Source: Pestalotiopsis fici W106-1
Lineage: Eukaryota; Ascomycota; Sordariomycetes; Amphisphaeriales; Sporocadaceae
Reading direction: 5' to 3'
NCBI RefSeq assembly: GCF_000516985.1
Contig: NW_006917091.1
Span: forward strand, 4,609,022-4,673,021
DNA: 64,000 nucleotides
Shown: positions 46,706 to 59,436 of the stretch, in pieces
Layout of the letters: every line of letters begins with the position of its first letter
How positions within the stretch are numbered: position 1 is the first letter of the stretch
The notes under the pieces: generated by a model
Told to the model about the DNA's origin: nothing
The model's database searches: none
The model's input: the letters and a program-made list of their open reading frames with translations, nothing else
Program-made: the position numbers and the translations under genes

Positions 46706-47730
46706 GGTGAGCTAGAATCAGACGGCAGTCAGCGGGCGTGGGAAGTCCTGCGGGATATATACAAGCTTCGAAAGGGGGGGTCGTTCTGGCAGACGGAGTA
46801 TTCCAGTCCAAGCTCGACCGAGGAAAATAGAGGCTCTCCCACCTGTTGGAGACGTGTGTGACACAGTGGCTACGGTATACTAGGGATACGGGATAAAGAT
46901 TGGCCCAAAAGGTTGAACTATGGTTGGGATTCTGCTGGGAATTGCGTCCAAGGTCTGCGCGTGCGGAGGTATTTCTGTATCCGAAGCTCGGCTTGGGGCC
47001 CGAAGTCCAAAGGTCTGAGGCAGGTTACGAAAGCGGATTTCCCGGAGACTGGAGCCGGGCCTTCGTAGTCCGAGCGATAGCGCACCCGTAGGCGAGTTCT
47101 GGACGCCTATCTTGGTGGTGACATAGTGGATCAGCGCTTTGGATTCGCATTACCTAGACACTGCCGACGGGCTCGTTTGCCTGCTAAGAAATCAGCTGCC
47201 AATGGTTGAATGGTGCTAGCACTCCCCTGTAAAAATGACTTACAGTGAGGAGGGGCGGGTTGAGACTTGGCGGCATAGACCCGACGGGGCACGTACCAAG
47301 GAGGCTCTAAAGAGCTCTCTGAATTGAGGGGTACGAATTGAAACGTCTCTTCATTGCTCAGCCATTAAATCCGCCGTTCATTATTCGCTGGAGCCGCCGC
47401 ATTAACATCACCTCCAGCGGGGTTCGTGACGCGGAGAAAGCTCCCCAAAGCACCCGCCTAACCCGCCCTGATCTGCCATCTGACCAACTGACTACAAGAC
47501 TGGTAGGCGCGTCTTCCCCACAAAAAAATTAATAGGACAATTCCCGCTGCTTGGTCCTTCGGCGATTTTCCCCATGCACCACATCGGAGGTTCGACTGAC
47601 ACGATTCAGCACCTGAAGCTATCCTAGACCCTGAGACTTGAGTTGCATCGTATCCATCGCTTTACATCCACCCGAGACCAGACCCGATCCTCGCTCTTAT
47701 CAAAAACACGTGCCCACGTCATTCATCACA
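46706..47730. other. Divergent intergenic region
   Basis: GC-rich DNA of about 1 kb between two starts. Several open frames exist but none has splice support or a domain. Confidence 0.55.
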
Positions 47731-48490
47731 ATGGAGGCCCTTCAGCTGGCCCAGATGCTGGCCGATTTGAACGACCTCCAGGCCGCTGTAAGTGTGAACA
47801 CATATCCCGCCCCTCATCTTGTCGATCGCCTCTCGCCTCGCCTCACTGTCGGCGACCGTCTCCTTGCTGTGTCGCATCCGCTCTACTCCCTGAATATGAT
47901 CACAAGAAGCTAATCCGCAATTATTCTGTCTTTTACAGCAAGACCAAGGTGCCGCCAAAGCCCTTGTCGCCGCCAACAAGAACCTCGAACGTGCTATCAC
48001 TGCCAAAGATGTGCCGACGCCTACTTCCCAGCTCCAGTCCAAGGGCGCCGGCACACCGGTCGTGGACAGTAGAACTGCCACGCCGGCCGGTCGCTTCGAC
48101 AAGTTAGGCCGCCGCATATTCAGCCCGCCCATGTCGAGAACAAACTCCTTCACGCCCTCTACATCCTCCATGCCCGGAACGCCCCGGAAGGAAGAAGTGA
48201 GCAATACTCCCCGACGTGACACATGCGTACCCGAGACTCACGCTGACAAGGCGTACCAGATTGATGGCGATATTGACAGAGCATCTACTCTTCTGTCACT
48301 TTACGAGATTCGCGCCAAGTTGAAGGAGCAGGACAATAGCAGCCTCCTGAAGGCACGGGAAAAGATTAATGCACTTGCAGCGAAGCAAGCTCAGCTGGCA
48401 AAACAGCACCAGCAGGTGCAGCAGAACTTCCAGACACAACAGCAACAACCAAAGCTGCCTACATCACAACCTAAGGATATGCGAAACTGA
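47731..48490 (+). CDS. Small conserved-looking protein, function unknown
   Basis: Two exons, 47731-47787 and 47939-48490, with a GTAAGT donor, GCTAATC branch site and TACAG acceptor, give 202 aa. The short first exon (MEALQLAQMLADLNDLQAA) continues smoothly as QDQGAAKALVAANKNLERA, a predicted amphipathic helix across the splice. The middle is Ser/Thr/Pro-rich and probably disordered (GRRIFSPPMSRTNSFTPSTSSMPG). A second helical part (IDRASTLLSLYEIRAKL then a Lys/Ala/Gln-rich stretch) may form a coiled coil, ending in a Gln-rich tail. No known domain, signal peptide or membrane span is seen. Confidence 0.75.
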
Positions 48491-49542
48491 ACACCAATAC
48501 CTAGACGACGAACTACACAAAACTTGATTGCATTTTCTGTTTGGGCGTTTTGAGGATCATGGGGGAAAAAGTCATTTGTATGCGAAATCAACGCATCATT
48601 CATATTGTGCCACAGAACGCCTTTTGGTCAGCAAGGTCATTCTTTGCGATCTCATTTTACCGTTGGACGGCAATTCCGACATGAGTGGCGTTCATACTTG
48701 TTACTCAGGGCGCAAAGGAGTATTTATGAGAAATGACGTTTGGACTCGGAGATGAAAAGTTTATACCCGCCTCTCTGAAGAGAATTATGTTACGAAATGG
48801 ATTCTGAGCTGTGTTCTCTGTTCTTTTCCTACGCCGCCTGGAGGACCAGTGATTCTCATTGTTAATCCTTGGGACCACATCAATATAGCGCGAATCCAGC
48901 CATGATTCCATTCCTCATTTCACGGGGAACAAGAACCTGGTTCCAGGTGTCGAGCTACATAATTCTTGCCTTTGATATAAGAAGTGGTTTATAGGTCTCT
49001 ATGGAATAGATCGATTACCGTTCTGGGGGTCTCAGATACCGCTGACTCGTTGCTGATTAGGCGGAGCCTGCTGTGCCTGAGTCACATCTTCATTGACTGA
49101 CCATGAACCATTAACAGACTTGGCAAAATACAAGATATGATTCATCCACTAGCTCAGTTTTCAACTAAAATGATTGTGAGACCACATACGTACAATATTA
49201 TGTTCAGTAGGTAGATCATACATCTATCGTCACGTCCAGTCCAGTGCGTGCCTGTACCCCGCGAAATGATAAGGGACCCTGGCCGGCACCTAAGGCAGTC
49301 TTCCCGTTTGCCGTGCTGAGAAAAAGTGTCCGTGCGTTGTCTCGAGCTACACTAGAGACGTCACTTTCTTTCTCTTGATTCCACCCGCCGCGTGCTGATC
49401 CTTTTTTTTCGCGACGATTTAATTCAACCATACAGCTATTGTGTACATTTTTCTCTCTTCAGTCAGCTTTCGAAGCCACGCCATACACAACACGCTTGTC
49501 GTAGCTGGGGACCTGGCCGAAAGCCCCCTCCTAGAGGCGACC
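48491..49542. other. Intergenic region
   Basis: AT-rich DNA between two genes on the same strand, holding a 3' end and a promoter. No gene is seen. Confidence 0.55.
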
Positions 49543-51267
49543 ATGGCTGCGACAGTTGACCAGAAGCTCCTGCGAGCTACAAAGTTTCCGCCCGAGTTCA
49601 ACACAAAGGTCGACATGCAAAAGGTCAATCTGCAGGTCATGAAGAAGTTAGTGTTTCTTTGCAATGTTCCTCACCCGTGCCCTCAAACACCAATATACTG
49701 ACTGCATTGTCTACTGCAGATGGATCGCAGGCAAGCTAGCTGAGATATTGGGTACCGAAGATGACGTGGTGACGGAGCTGTGTTTCAACCTGATTGAAGG
49801 CTCTCGCCATGTACGTTGCTTTCCGTCCTGCAGCTCATCAATTTTGCCATAGCTAATAATGCCCGCCACAGCCCGACATCAAATCTATGCAAATTCAACT
49901 AACTGGGTTTCTCGAGAAAGAGACTGCCCCTTTCTGCAAGGAGATGTGGAATCTGTTTCTGAGCGCTCAATCCAGTCCTCAAGGTGTTCCCCAAGAATTG
50001 CTCGAGGCCAAGAAGCTCGAATTGATTCAAGAGAAGGTATGCCATTCCGGCTTTCCAGTCCCACCACCTGAAACTAAACTAATACACCCATTTGCAGCTT
50101 GCAGCTGAGAAAGCTGCCGAGGAAGCTCGAGTACGAAGAGACCAGCAAGAGCGCAGAAACCGAGAGATGGGCGACATTCGAGACCGTGAGCGCCGAGATC
50201 GGGGCTTCCGTGGTGGTCGGGGCGACAATTGGCGTGGGGGTAGACGGGGCGGCGGCGGCGGCGACAGAGCATACGATGATCGCAGAGGAGGGTTTGGACG
50301 CGGCAGGGATCGATCACCCTCGCGTTCGCGCTCACCTCCGCGACGGAGTTCGTACCGCGGCGATCGTGATCGATATGTTCCGCAGAGCCGCGGGACCACC
50401 TACCGTGGTCGATCCCGCACACGATCTCCCTCAGCTGATTCGCATAACGCTCGAGGCAGCTCACGCTCCCGCTCCGGTTCCCGTAGCGATGCTGGTGACC
50501 GTAGCCGCGGATCTAGTCGATCCAGTGGCCCTTCACGTCGCAGAGGCCCTTCGCGGAGATCGCCCGCTCGGTACCGAGACAGTCGCAAGCGTTCAAGATC
50601 GAGAGGCCGGGATGAATATAGACCGCGCAATACACGACGCAGAAACACGTCGTCGCCCTTGAGTGACTCGGGTTCAGATAGCGGCCGGCGCTCGCCGTCC
50701 CCAAAGAGACGCAGGCAATCGAGTTCTATTAGCCGATCGCCGCCGCCCCGGCGGCGAGGTGGTAAGCGCCGCAGCCAATCCAGATCACCATCGTCGTCAC
50801 GCTCGCGTTCACGCAGTCCAAAACCTCGACGTCGGTCGGGGAAAGAGCTCATTAATCGCAGCCCATCAAAAGACCGATATGGTCGCCTCAGACGGTCAAG
50901 CAGCTCAAGTCGCAGCAGAAGCAGGAGCAGGAGCAGAAGCAGAGATGGACCATCCTCTCGGCGGAGACAACATTCAGATTCCCCTCATGCACGTAACAGA
51001 TCAGCTGATGTTTCGGATTCTCAAGACAGAAAAGATCGATCCGCCAGACACGACTCGGTGACTGCCAAGACCGAGGAGGTTCGTTCTTCTTGATTGGTCT
51101 TTCATATCTGGTTTGGTTTTTAAATAAAAAAGACTGACCTTGATCTCCGTCAGACCAAGCAGACCAAGACGCCACAGAAGGAGGCGAGTGAGCTTCGAGA
51201 GAAGCTCTTGAAAAAGAAGATCATGAAGATGAGAAGAACCTCGAGTAGCAATCACGTCGACGTTTGA
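49543..51267 (+). CDS. PWI-domain, RS-rich splicing factor (SRRM1/SRm160-like)
   Basis: Nuclear splicing co-activator type protein that binds nucleic acid through its PWI domain and other SR proteins through its RS tail. Five exons, 49543-49646, 49720-49810, 49872-50036, 50098-51078 and 51154-51267, give 484 aa. The PWI domain spans about residues 25-105; its motif appears as KKWIAGKLAEILG, with Pro replaced by Lys, and continues with DDVVTELCFNLIE and QIQLTGFLEK as in SRm160. A Glu/Arg helical link and an RGG-like Gly/Arg patch come next, then about 270 residues dominated by Arg and Ser repeats. The C-terminal exon restores a Lys-rich helix. The RS region creates long open frames in other phases, which are by-products. 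Confidence 0.9.
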
Positions 51268-52130
51268 GGCTAATGCTCGGTCACGCAGAATTGAAAGCAT
51301 TCCTCTCCAACGTTTCACTGTCTGTCTTCCCAAACCAATCTCTTTTCGACAAGGATACCCACTGGTTCGTCCTCTTCTTATCTACCCTTGTGTGTCTGAT
51401 CTCTTGATATTGCAATTTTGGCCGGTTCGGCGTTCGACAGGCGTTCATCGATAAGTAGATAGTTTATAAAACCTGTTTTTCCTTGCACATTGCGTCTGTT
51501 TGGAGAAAAGAATAAAAGTCTCGAATAATAATACTCTTGTTGTGCCATTCGAATCGCTCCCATGCGGTACCCGATTCCAGAGGTAGTCTATTTTCTGTTT
51601 CGACTCGAATCAAATACCAGAAAAGTACATTGCGTACCACAAAACAAGGAAATTGATTGACACTGCGTATTTACTGCTGGGATTGTCATTTATAACTACC
51701 TAGTACTTTATACTTGCTAAACCTATTAACGGAGTACATATATCAATACCAGACCTAGCAGCAATCCGTTGTACCTATGGTCCAGCACCACGTGTCGGAC
51801 TTTAGTTCATCCGCTAGCCCATTGCCGAGTTCCAATGCTGACCTGAGCTAGGTACCTGGAGGCTAGGGTGTGTAGGTCAGGCATGGAGGGGCTCCAAGGC
51901 TGGGTACGATTTATTACCTACTGTCGCGTCGCCTGCTGCTTTCGCGCTGAGGTTTCACTAGTTTCTTGTGTGCTTCTGCAATGGAATCAAGCGCTTGATC
52001 AATTCCATCATCATCACCCCAAAGTTTTTGATTGATTCATCGACGCGAATCATCAGATTGAATGTCCCAACCCTTACAACCTCTCGATTTTCAATCACGT
52101 CCGTGATACACCGTTCGACAGCAGAGCGCA
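51268..52130. other. Intergenic region
   Basis: Promoter region of EAF6 and 3' end of the splicing-factor gene. Nothing else is seen. Confidence 0.55.
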
Positions 52131-52881
52131 ATGGCTGACACAGCTGCCTCGGCCAAAAGCAATGGCAGTAACGGAGCCGGAAGCAATGGCGGCTCGGGGC
52201 CCGGCAGCGGCGGTGGCGGTGCCAACGATGTCTTTGACCGCAAAAAGGAAATGTCCGAGTACGAGGCCGAGAAGAAGATTATCAAGGATGCCATTGCGCG
52301 GCGTGCCAAGATCATGAGCGAGCTCTCGACGCTCGAGGGTAAGATTGCCGATCTCGAGAACCGCTATTTGGAGAGCACACCGACCGGCAACATCCTCACC
52401 GGCTTTGACAACTACACCAAGGGTCTTACGGGGGCCGCTGCGCAGCGTCGCAAGGCTGGTACTGCTGAGCAGAACCGGGTGTTCTCCAGGAGTTCCGTCT
52501 CGTATAACGTTCTCAATGTATGTTTTGAATGGGTTGCGTCGCCGCGCACACTCTCCTGCCCTCGACCGTCTACGTGGGATTTCTATAAAAGCATCTTCAA
52601 TATACTAACCTATGGTCTTTTTTTTTTCTGATTTATAGCAAGAAGCAAACACACCTGCCTCGGGCACCTCGACACCAGGCGCGCCGACGCCGATATCTAC
52701 CTCGTTCAACAACAAGGACAAGGGCCCATCCGAGGCGCCGACGCCGACCTCTGCAACAGAGAAGAAGACGGCTGTCAGCAAGAAGAAGAAGGAAAAGGCT
52801 GCTCCCGAGGACAGCGAGACGGACTCGAGGGCCGACAGCAAGAAGGTCCGCACGCAGTTTGGTGCAAATGGTCGAAAGTGA
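52131..52881 (+). CDS. EAF6: Eaf6, subunit of NuA4-type histone acetyltransferase complexes
   Basis: Small shared subunit of NuA4 and, in yeast, NuA3. Exons are 52131-52517 and 52639-52881 with a GTATGT donor and a TTATAG acceptor; the product is 209 aa. A Gly/Ser/Asn-rich N-terminus (about 1-35) precedes the family's coiled coil (about 40-80, YEAEKKIIKDAIARRAKI and ELSTLEGKIADLENRYLE). The conserved TPTGNILTGFDNYTKG motif and the NRVFSRSSVSY segment follow. The tail is Thr/Pro and Lys-rich. Fungal Eaf6 proteins commonly have such extended ends. The motif match is strong. Confidence 0.93.
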
Positions 52882-53758
52882 AAACAAGTCATTTTCTTGT
52901 TTCTTGTCACTTGTGCCTTTTCTGGCTCTTGTGGTCTACTCGGTAGAGAGATTTTGGTGATGCTCCTTTTTTTGTTTGGTTCGTTTATATGATACCCCTG
53001 CATTTCTTGGGAGTTTGGGGAAGAATGTTATTCTTAAAAAAGCCGTGAGTGACAGTGTGATGATAGTATTCACCTCTACGGTGTTTTATGGAAAGGAATC
53101 TATGCAATATCTACCATTGTTCATCGACATATCATGGCGTTGTACTTGCTCGCTCGCTTGCAACGTACTGCTTTCGTCTGGCAGGGAGCGATTGTGTATA
53201 TCGAAAACGGAGCGCACTCAAAAGTACACGAAACAACAGAGTGGATGATGGCGGCATGACTGACCAAGACTTATATTAGCCGCCGCCGAATGTAGCCGCA
53301 GACAAAACAGACCATCAGGGTGCGCCGACCTACTCGTTTGCTACCTTGACCTCTACTATTATGGCCCCAACCTCGCCCGCGGCCGTTCCCGCAATGGGAA
53401 GCTCAAAACTCCAATCCAGGGCCTTCGGCCATTTAAGCTCCACTGCGGGGTGCAGCTCAATTGGGGATCGACGGCCAGAGGTGGCAGATGGATGGCTGCT
53501 GCTGACATGGGAGCTCCGGCCGCGACAGCAGTGACACGATCCATTTACCAGCCATGTAGGTACACACAGTATCGAGAGCGAGAGACACACACACACTCGC
53601 GCATACAACAAAAAGGAGGATTCCTGTCGATCTAATTATTGTTCCATTCCCTGCTCACTTCTCCTCTTTTCACTCCTCTTCTTTTTTCTACTTCTACCTC
53701 ACCAAGCTGCACACAGTTGCACCCCCTCCCCGCGGAACACCGTCCAAGTATCCCAGCA
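52882..53758. other. Intergenic region
   Basis: GC-rich before the peptidase gene, with a short CA repeat near 53587-53597 and a pyrimidine-rich leader at about 53645-53700. No gene is seen. Confidence 0.55.
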
Positions 53759-56275
53759 ATGGTGATGATGGCCACCAAGTTCACCCCGGAGGTCCTACTC
53801 TCCGCCCCGCGCCGCTCGGCCGCCGTGCCGAACGAGTCGGGAACCCTGGCTCTATACTCTGGTATGTGGACTTTGCACCTACCGTAGTCTGGCTCTCATT
53901 GATTGAATCCAATCAATTGGGAATTAATTGGAATGATTGGCTTGTTGTGAGGGCCTAAATAAACATCTTTCTGACCCGTAATCTTTTGGCATTCTAGTAT
54001 CAGCCTACTCGTTCGAGAATCATTCGCGCAGTGGCGCCATCAATGTGCTCGATATCGAGACTGGTCACTCAACCACGCTATACACGGACCAGGCCTATTC
54101 GGAGCCAACCTGGATATCAGACAGCGAGTTTCTGCTCGTCAAGAGCGGCGACAAGGGCAGCTCACATCTGCTTGTTGCCGACGCCACAAAGCATGGCTCC
54201 GAGTGCGTTTTATTTCAGCCCAGAATTCTCACCGTCCATTTCTCCCGTGCTGCTCTGCATTGCTGCGGACTTGGCTCAGGCTGTTATTGATCATGGGGAA
54301 CTAACTGAGCTCCACCAATCCAATGTAGGCCTCGTGAGATCAAGGTCATTAGTGGCTCGATATCCAACCTCAAGACCAAGAAGCTCGACCACGACACGGT
54401 CGCCCTGGTTGTCTCGGCGCCCACGACGCCCGCGGGAAAGCTTTACAACCCTGCTGACGAGCCAAAGTCGTATACTTCGGCCAAGGTCTACACGGAGCTG
54501 TTCGTGCGCCACTGGGACTCGTACGTGACCAAGAACAAGTCCTCGCTGTGGTACGGCGCGCTCAAAAGGGGCAACAAGGGCGTCTGGAGCTTTGCCGGCG
54601 CCGGGCTGACCAATGCGCTCAAGGGCACGCGGCTCGAGAGTCCGGTCCCGCCCTTTGGCGGTGCGGCCGACTTTGACGTTAGCAAGGAAGGTCTGGCCTT
54701 TGTGGCCTCGGACCCGGAGCTGAACCCGGCATTGTGGACCAAGACGGACCTCTACTATGTGCCCCTGCGCACCTTTACCGAGGACAAGCCACCCGCGCCG
54801 CAGCAGGTCAAGACGGGCCATTTGCAGGGCTACAGCGCCTCGCCCGTCTTCTCTCACTCGGGCAAGAGTCTCGCATTTAAGCGCATGCGCCACCGCCAGT
54901 ACGAGAGCGACAAGACGCGGCTGTTGCTGATACCCGACATCAAGGACCTCAGCAACGTGCAGGAGTTTTACCAGACGGAAGACGGCGAGGGAAGCTGGGA
55001 TCAGCGCCCCGATGGTATCGTCTGGAGCCACGATGACAAGGAGCTGTTTGTCACGGCAGAAGACAAGGGCAAGAATCTGCTGTACCGGCTGCCCGCCTCG
55101 CCCCTGGAGGCCAAGGAGTTGCCCAAGGCCTTGACCAATACCGGGTCTACGGGAGACTTCTTCAACCTCTCGCACAAGTCTGGCAAGCTCCTTGCCACTT
55201 CCACTTCACTCGTGGACAGTTCTGCCTACAGCATCGTGGATCCCAGCGCCGAGGAATCGGCATCCGTCAGTCTCTTGTCCAGCGCCTCGAAATCTGGCAA
55301 GTCGTTTGGTCTACACCAGTCCCAAGTCAGCAGCATCTGGTTCCCCGGTGCCGGCGACTACAAGGTCCACGCGCTCGTCATGAAGCCGTCCCACTTTGAC
55401 CCGTCCAAGAAGTACCCGCTGGCCTTTCTCATCCACGGCGGTCCCCAGGGGGCCTGGAACGAGTCGTGGTCCACGCGGTGGAATCCGGCCATCTTTGCCG
55501 AGCAGGGCTACGTGGTCGTGGCGCCGAATCCGACGGGCTCGACGGGCTACGGCCAGGACTTTACCGACGCCATTGCGACGCAGTGGGGCGGCCGGCCGTA
55601 CCAGGACCTGGAAAAGGGCTTTGAGTACATTGAGTCCAACCTCTCGTACGTGGACACGGACCGCGCCGTGGCGCTGGGCGCCTCGTACGGCGGCTACATG
55701 ATCAACTGGATCCAGGGCCAGCCGCTGGGGCGCAAGTTCAAGGCCCTCGTCTGCCACGACGGCGTCTTTAGCACCATGAACGACTGGGCCACCGAGGAGC
55801 TCTTCTTCACCATCCACGACATGGGCGGCACGCTTTGGGAGAACCGCGCCGGCTACGAGCGCTGGGACCCGGCCGCCTACACGGGCAACTGGGCTACACC
55901 CCAGCTCATTATCCACTCGGAACTCGACTACCGCTTGCCCGTCACCGAGGGCCTGGCTGCTTTCAATGTCTTGCAAACTCGGGGCGTGGATAGTAGGATA
56001 TTGATCTTTCCCGATGAGAATCATGTAAGTCTTTTTTTCCCCCCTTCACATTGCTGCCCTTTGTTCACCTACCATCGCTCCCTACTATCCTCGCAAGCGA
56101 CGAAAGAATCGATGAAATGAGCCAAGAAAAAGAAAACACTAATCTCAACCAATAGTGGGTGCTCAAGCCAGAAAATTCACTCGTATGGCACAAGGAGGTT
56201 CTAGGCTGGATCAACAAGTACGTCGGGCTCGACACCACGGGACTCGCTGGGGACGCAGAGAATCTAGGTGTTTGA
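53759..56275 (+). CDS. S9 family serine peptidase, dipeptidyl-peptidase 5 type
   Basis: Prolyl-oligopeptidase family enzyme that cleaves short peptides. Four exons, 53759-53861, 53998-54202, 54329-56024 and 56156-56275, give 707 aa. The N-terminal part is a beta-propeller of WD-like repeats, followed by the alpha/beta-hydrolase domain from about residue 440. The catalytic triad is visible: Ser555 in GASYGGY, Asp636 in SELDYRLPV and His668 in DENH at the last splice junction. The oxyanion-loop HGGPQGAW motif is present. Fungal DPP5 is usually secreted; this protein has no signal peptide ([14 protein letters not shown]), so a cytosolic enzyme is inferred. ATG codons four bases apart in frame make the exact start uncertain by up to three residues. 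Confidence 0.92.
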
Positions 56276-56925
56276 GACTGATTGGCCCTCTCCCCTTGAT
56301 TACAATGCAGCGAATGAACGGGCACTTTTCCAAGCCGAACGCGACCATCTGTCCAAAATGAATTAATGTAATGCCCACCAGTGTGTGTGTGTGTGTGTAA
56401 TGACGCCTCAAGCTGTGTATTAAACAGACCACCCACATATGTGGAGTAGAGCGAATCGGTATTTGACTTGCACGAGTGTAATCATCGCGAGCTATAAGTA
56501 CTTGCAATTGAAACACCCCAAGTTTTCTCCGCAAGATGCCGACACGGTAGATTCAATATGAGCATTGTGATAGTCCCTGCTCCTGAGCAATTTAGATTGC
56601 CCATGGCAATGTAGGTCTCGCAAGTACATGGACTTTTGTGAGCCAGGGACATCAACGTTGATAGACGTGTGTTGCGTAGCAAGTCATGAGCAAGACTGAG
56701 AGTTGTGTTGAGACTGGCTTGAACATCGTAGACATCCTATGCTCCTTGTTTCGCAACCATTTACTGACATTGCTTCCATGACGTCGTGAATATAATTACT
56801 GTCATGTGCTTGTGCAACCATACACCGACATTCGCCACCCTTTCTACGTTGTGAATATACTGCGTCTCTCGACTTACCATCACTCGCCAAAATTACCTCC
56901 TCAGATATCAATATACGTGCTAGAA
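56276..56925. other. Intergenic region between convergent genes
   Basis: Holds two 3' ends and a (GT)9 repeat at 56381-56398. Nothing else is seen. Confidence 0.55.
56381..56398. repeat. GT dinucleotide repeat, 9 copies
   Basis: A perfect (GT)9 microsatellite in the 3' region of the peptidase gene. Confidence 0.9.
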
Positions 56926-58316
56926 TTACAGCTCACTTGCCTCACCTGTCCATTGGCGATTCTGGACATTCTGGCTCAACTTTCTCTTGATGCTCTGGCC
57001 TTCGGTAGCATCATGGCGGCGATTGTTCTGGAGATTGCTGTCGACCGTATGTTCGTCATCCTGTTGCTCTAGTGCTAAAGAAGATTGCTCATCTTGCCGC
57101 GTCCAGCGTCTTCGCATATTCTCCTGCTCTCGATCGTCCGCCATCTGAGCCCTGGCCATGACCAAGGCGTCGAATCCATCATTACAAGCGGCTTTCACAT
57201 CTTCCCAAGTGATGTGATTGACATTGATGCGCAAGTGAATCCTGTTTCGTCCATACACCCGCTTCTGGGAGTATCCGTCAGATGATTTGAGGCGGATGTT
57301 CGGAAAGTGTGCAATGATCAGGCTCTGTAGATAGTGTGCAACGCGTTTGGTCTGCGCTTCAAGAAACTTCCGAACGAACCGATGCTTCTGTTCTCCCGAA
57401 GGAGGTTTCTGAGTATGCCGGCGATTGAACCATCTAACGCTATTCATGTATTTCCCACAAGCAGCAAAAATGGTTGCCTCATCCAAATGTTCGCTGTCCA
57501 TGCGCATATCGCTCTCCAATCCATCGGCAGACGATTCTCGTGCGTTGTGAGTCCTCGGGTCGTGAACATCGTTCGACTGAGCCTGGTTGGGATCAGCCTG
57601 TGACTGAGGGATATTTTCGGCTGCTAATGTTAGTCATTCGTAACAACCACCATCTTGGAAATTTGATTCTTTGTTCAGAGAAACTCACGATTGTTTTCAG
57701 TCTGGTTCATCGCCTCCCTCGATCTGCCAGGAGCTGATGTGGCAAGCAGCTGCAATTCCTGGATCAATTTGACGCGCTCGTCGAGACGGGTGAATTGCTC
57801 GCTCTTGAACTCGTCGCGCTGTGCCTGCTTCTCAAGCTTGTTTTCCAGGCCAGTAATGAGTGCCTTCAATGCGTTGATGCGTTCAGATTCATTGCCGAGT
57901 AGGGTACTGACTCGGTTCTCAACTTGAGCAGATTGTCCAACAAGGTCCCGAACACGCTCACCGAGAGACTGGTTTTCTCTTCGCGCATCTTCGGTGGAGC
58001 GTTGATTCTCTTCCAAGAGCTTGCCTAGTTGATCCATTCGCTCCTGATTGCTTTTCTGGGCTCTTTCCATTGCCTCGTATTGCTTCTTGAGGTCCTCCAT
58101 CATTGTGCTGATATCTGAAGACTGCGTCCTGACGCCGTGAATATCCTTCTTGGTATCCTCTATGGCCAGAGTATTGTTGATGGCCATGATGTTGAGTATC
58201 GTGAGTTTCTTGGCATGGTAGGCGTCTTTGTCGTCCCTGTCGTTCGGCAGCCACTTTTGCACCAAGGCTGCACGAGCATGTTGTTCGAGCTCCTTGTCCT
58301 TTTTCGTGGAGCCCAT
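56926..58316 (-). CDS. Coiled-coil protein, function unknown
   Basis: Two exons, 58316-57689 and 57620-56926, with a GTGAGT donor, GACTAAC branch site and GCAG acceptor, give 440 aa. Residues 1-60 are helical and charged (STKKDKELEQHARAALVQKW). Residues about 60-205 form a long coiled coil with heptad-like Leu/Ile spacing. A polar linker with many Asn, Gln, Asp and His residues follows. The C-terminal part, about 270-380, is basic and looks folded (FAACGKYMNSVRWFNRRH, RFVRKFLEAQTKRVAHYL, RIHLRINVNHITWEDV); the tail is acidic and Arg-rich. I do not recognise a domain. The frame remains open upstream of the chosen Met, but that part has no protein-like composition. Confidence 0.72.
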
Positions 58317-59436
58317 ACTGACTTGCAGAGCCGAGAGCTGGCAAGAGTGGTTTTGGTAATGAAGGAAGTGGTGTCCAAGTCTGTATGAGAAAGAGGAGTG
58401 GGTGTTTAGATGAAAGAGGCTGGGGATGGCGATGGATTGAAGTTCTGGATGGCCAAGAACTTGACAAGGACGAATAATTGCCTCGTATCTGCCAAACCAC
58501 CAAGGCCTGCCCATGGGTCTCACGATTCCGCTGTGGTCGCGTACAACGTGGTGATCCCGCAGAAGGCAGCGCAGGCAAAGGGGAGAGGGTTGGTGGTTAC
58601 GGCAGAGTCGATCAGATTGGGTCGGAAGTGGGTTCAAAAAAACAAAAGATGTGCACTCGATACCTTGTAATTTTGGAAGGAGCAAGCGCTCTGGGGAATT
58701 TTAGATTAATCAGATTACTGGGGGGAAATATCCGGGACCTTCGTGCCTTCCTTTCTGCTTGGTGCACTTTGGGAGTGACTTGAAAGCAGCTGCAATCTTC
58801 AATGTTGGCAATGATTATGCTTGCGCTATGTATAATTAGTACCGAGAAAACACCAAACATGACATTTATGCAAAAGGTCCAAGTTCAGTTGTCTTGTGCA
58901 AATCAGTTTAATTAATGTGTCTATCTATATGGTTGCTACTAACATACTCTTGTTTCGACTATATGCGCGCCATGGCCAGTATACGTCCATCAAGCGTCAA
59001 ATATCGAGTTTTGGCTTGGCTCAATGCAGGGTATGCAGCTACTACGAGTAGTGACCAAGGGAAGAGACATGAAGCGCACACATGGTTGTTTCTTGATGTG
59101 AAAGAAAAGAAAAGCCCGTCGTGGTATATTCCTGCTCAAAACTACAACCGATCTGATCCTAGATGACTCCTCGCGCGCCTTGGAAAACAACTTTTTTTTC
59201 TCTACTCATGTATCTTCTCTTCTCGCCCCAGTAACCAGGAGATCCTACGAGAGACCAAAGTCGTCGTCGATGATGCTCAAATATCTTTTTTTTTTTTTTG
59301 AATGACTTCTTTGTGTGTTCCGACAGGTAAGGGGTATTAAATACAGCCATCAGAAGCCCAAGCAGATATAGTAAATGGTGGGAAAAACAATTTTGCTCGC
59401 TTATATAGGCAGTGTAATTCACATGGGACTTGCTCT
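58317..59436. other. Intergenic region
   Basis: Contains the promoter of the coiled-coil gene and the 3' end of the second ammonium transporter. No gene is seen. Confidence 0.55.

Noticed and set aside
50099..50662. 187-codon frame in another phase of the RS-domain exon
   Set aside because: Arises from repeated Arg/Ser codons of the real frame.
54291..56024. Two long minus-strand frames (294 and 237 codons) opposite the S9 peptidase
   Set aside because: By-products of GC-rich third positions in the true gene; they have no domain and no start or splice support.
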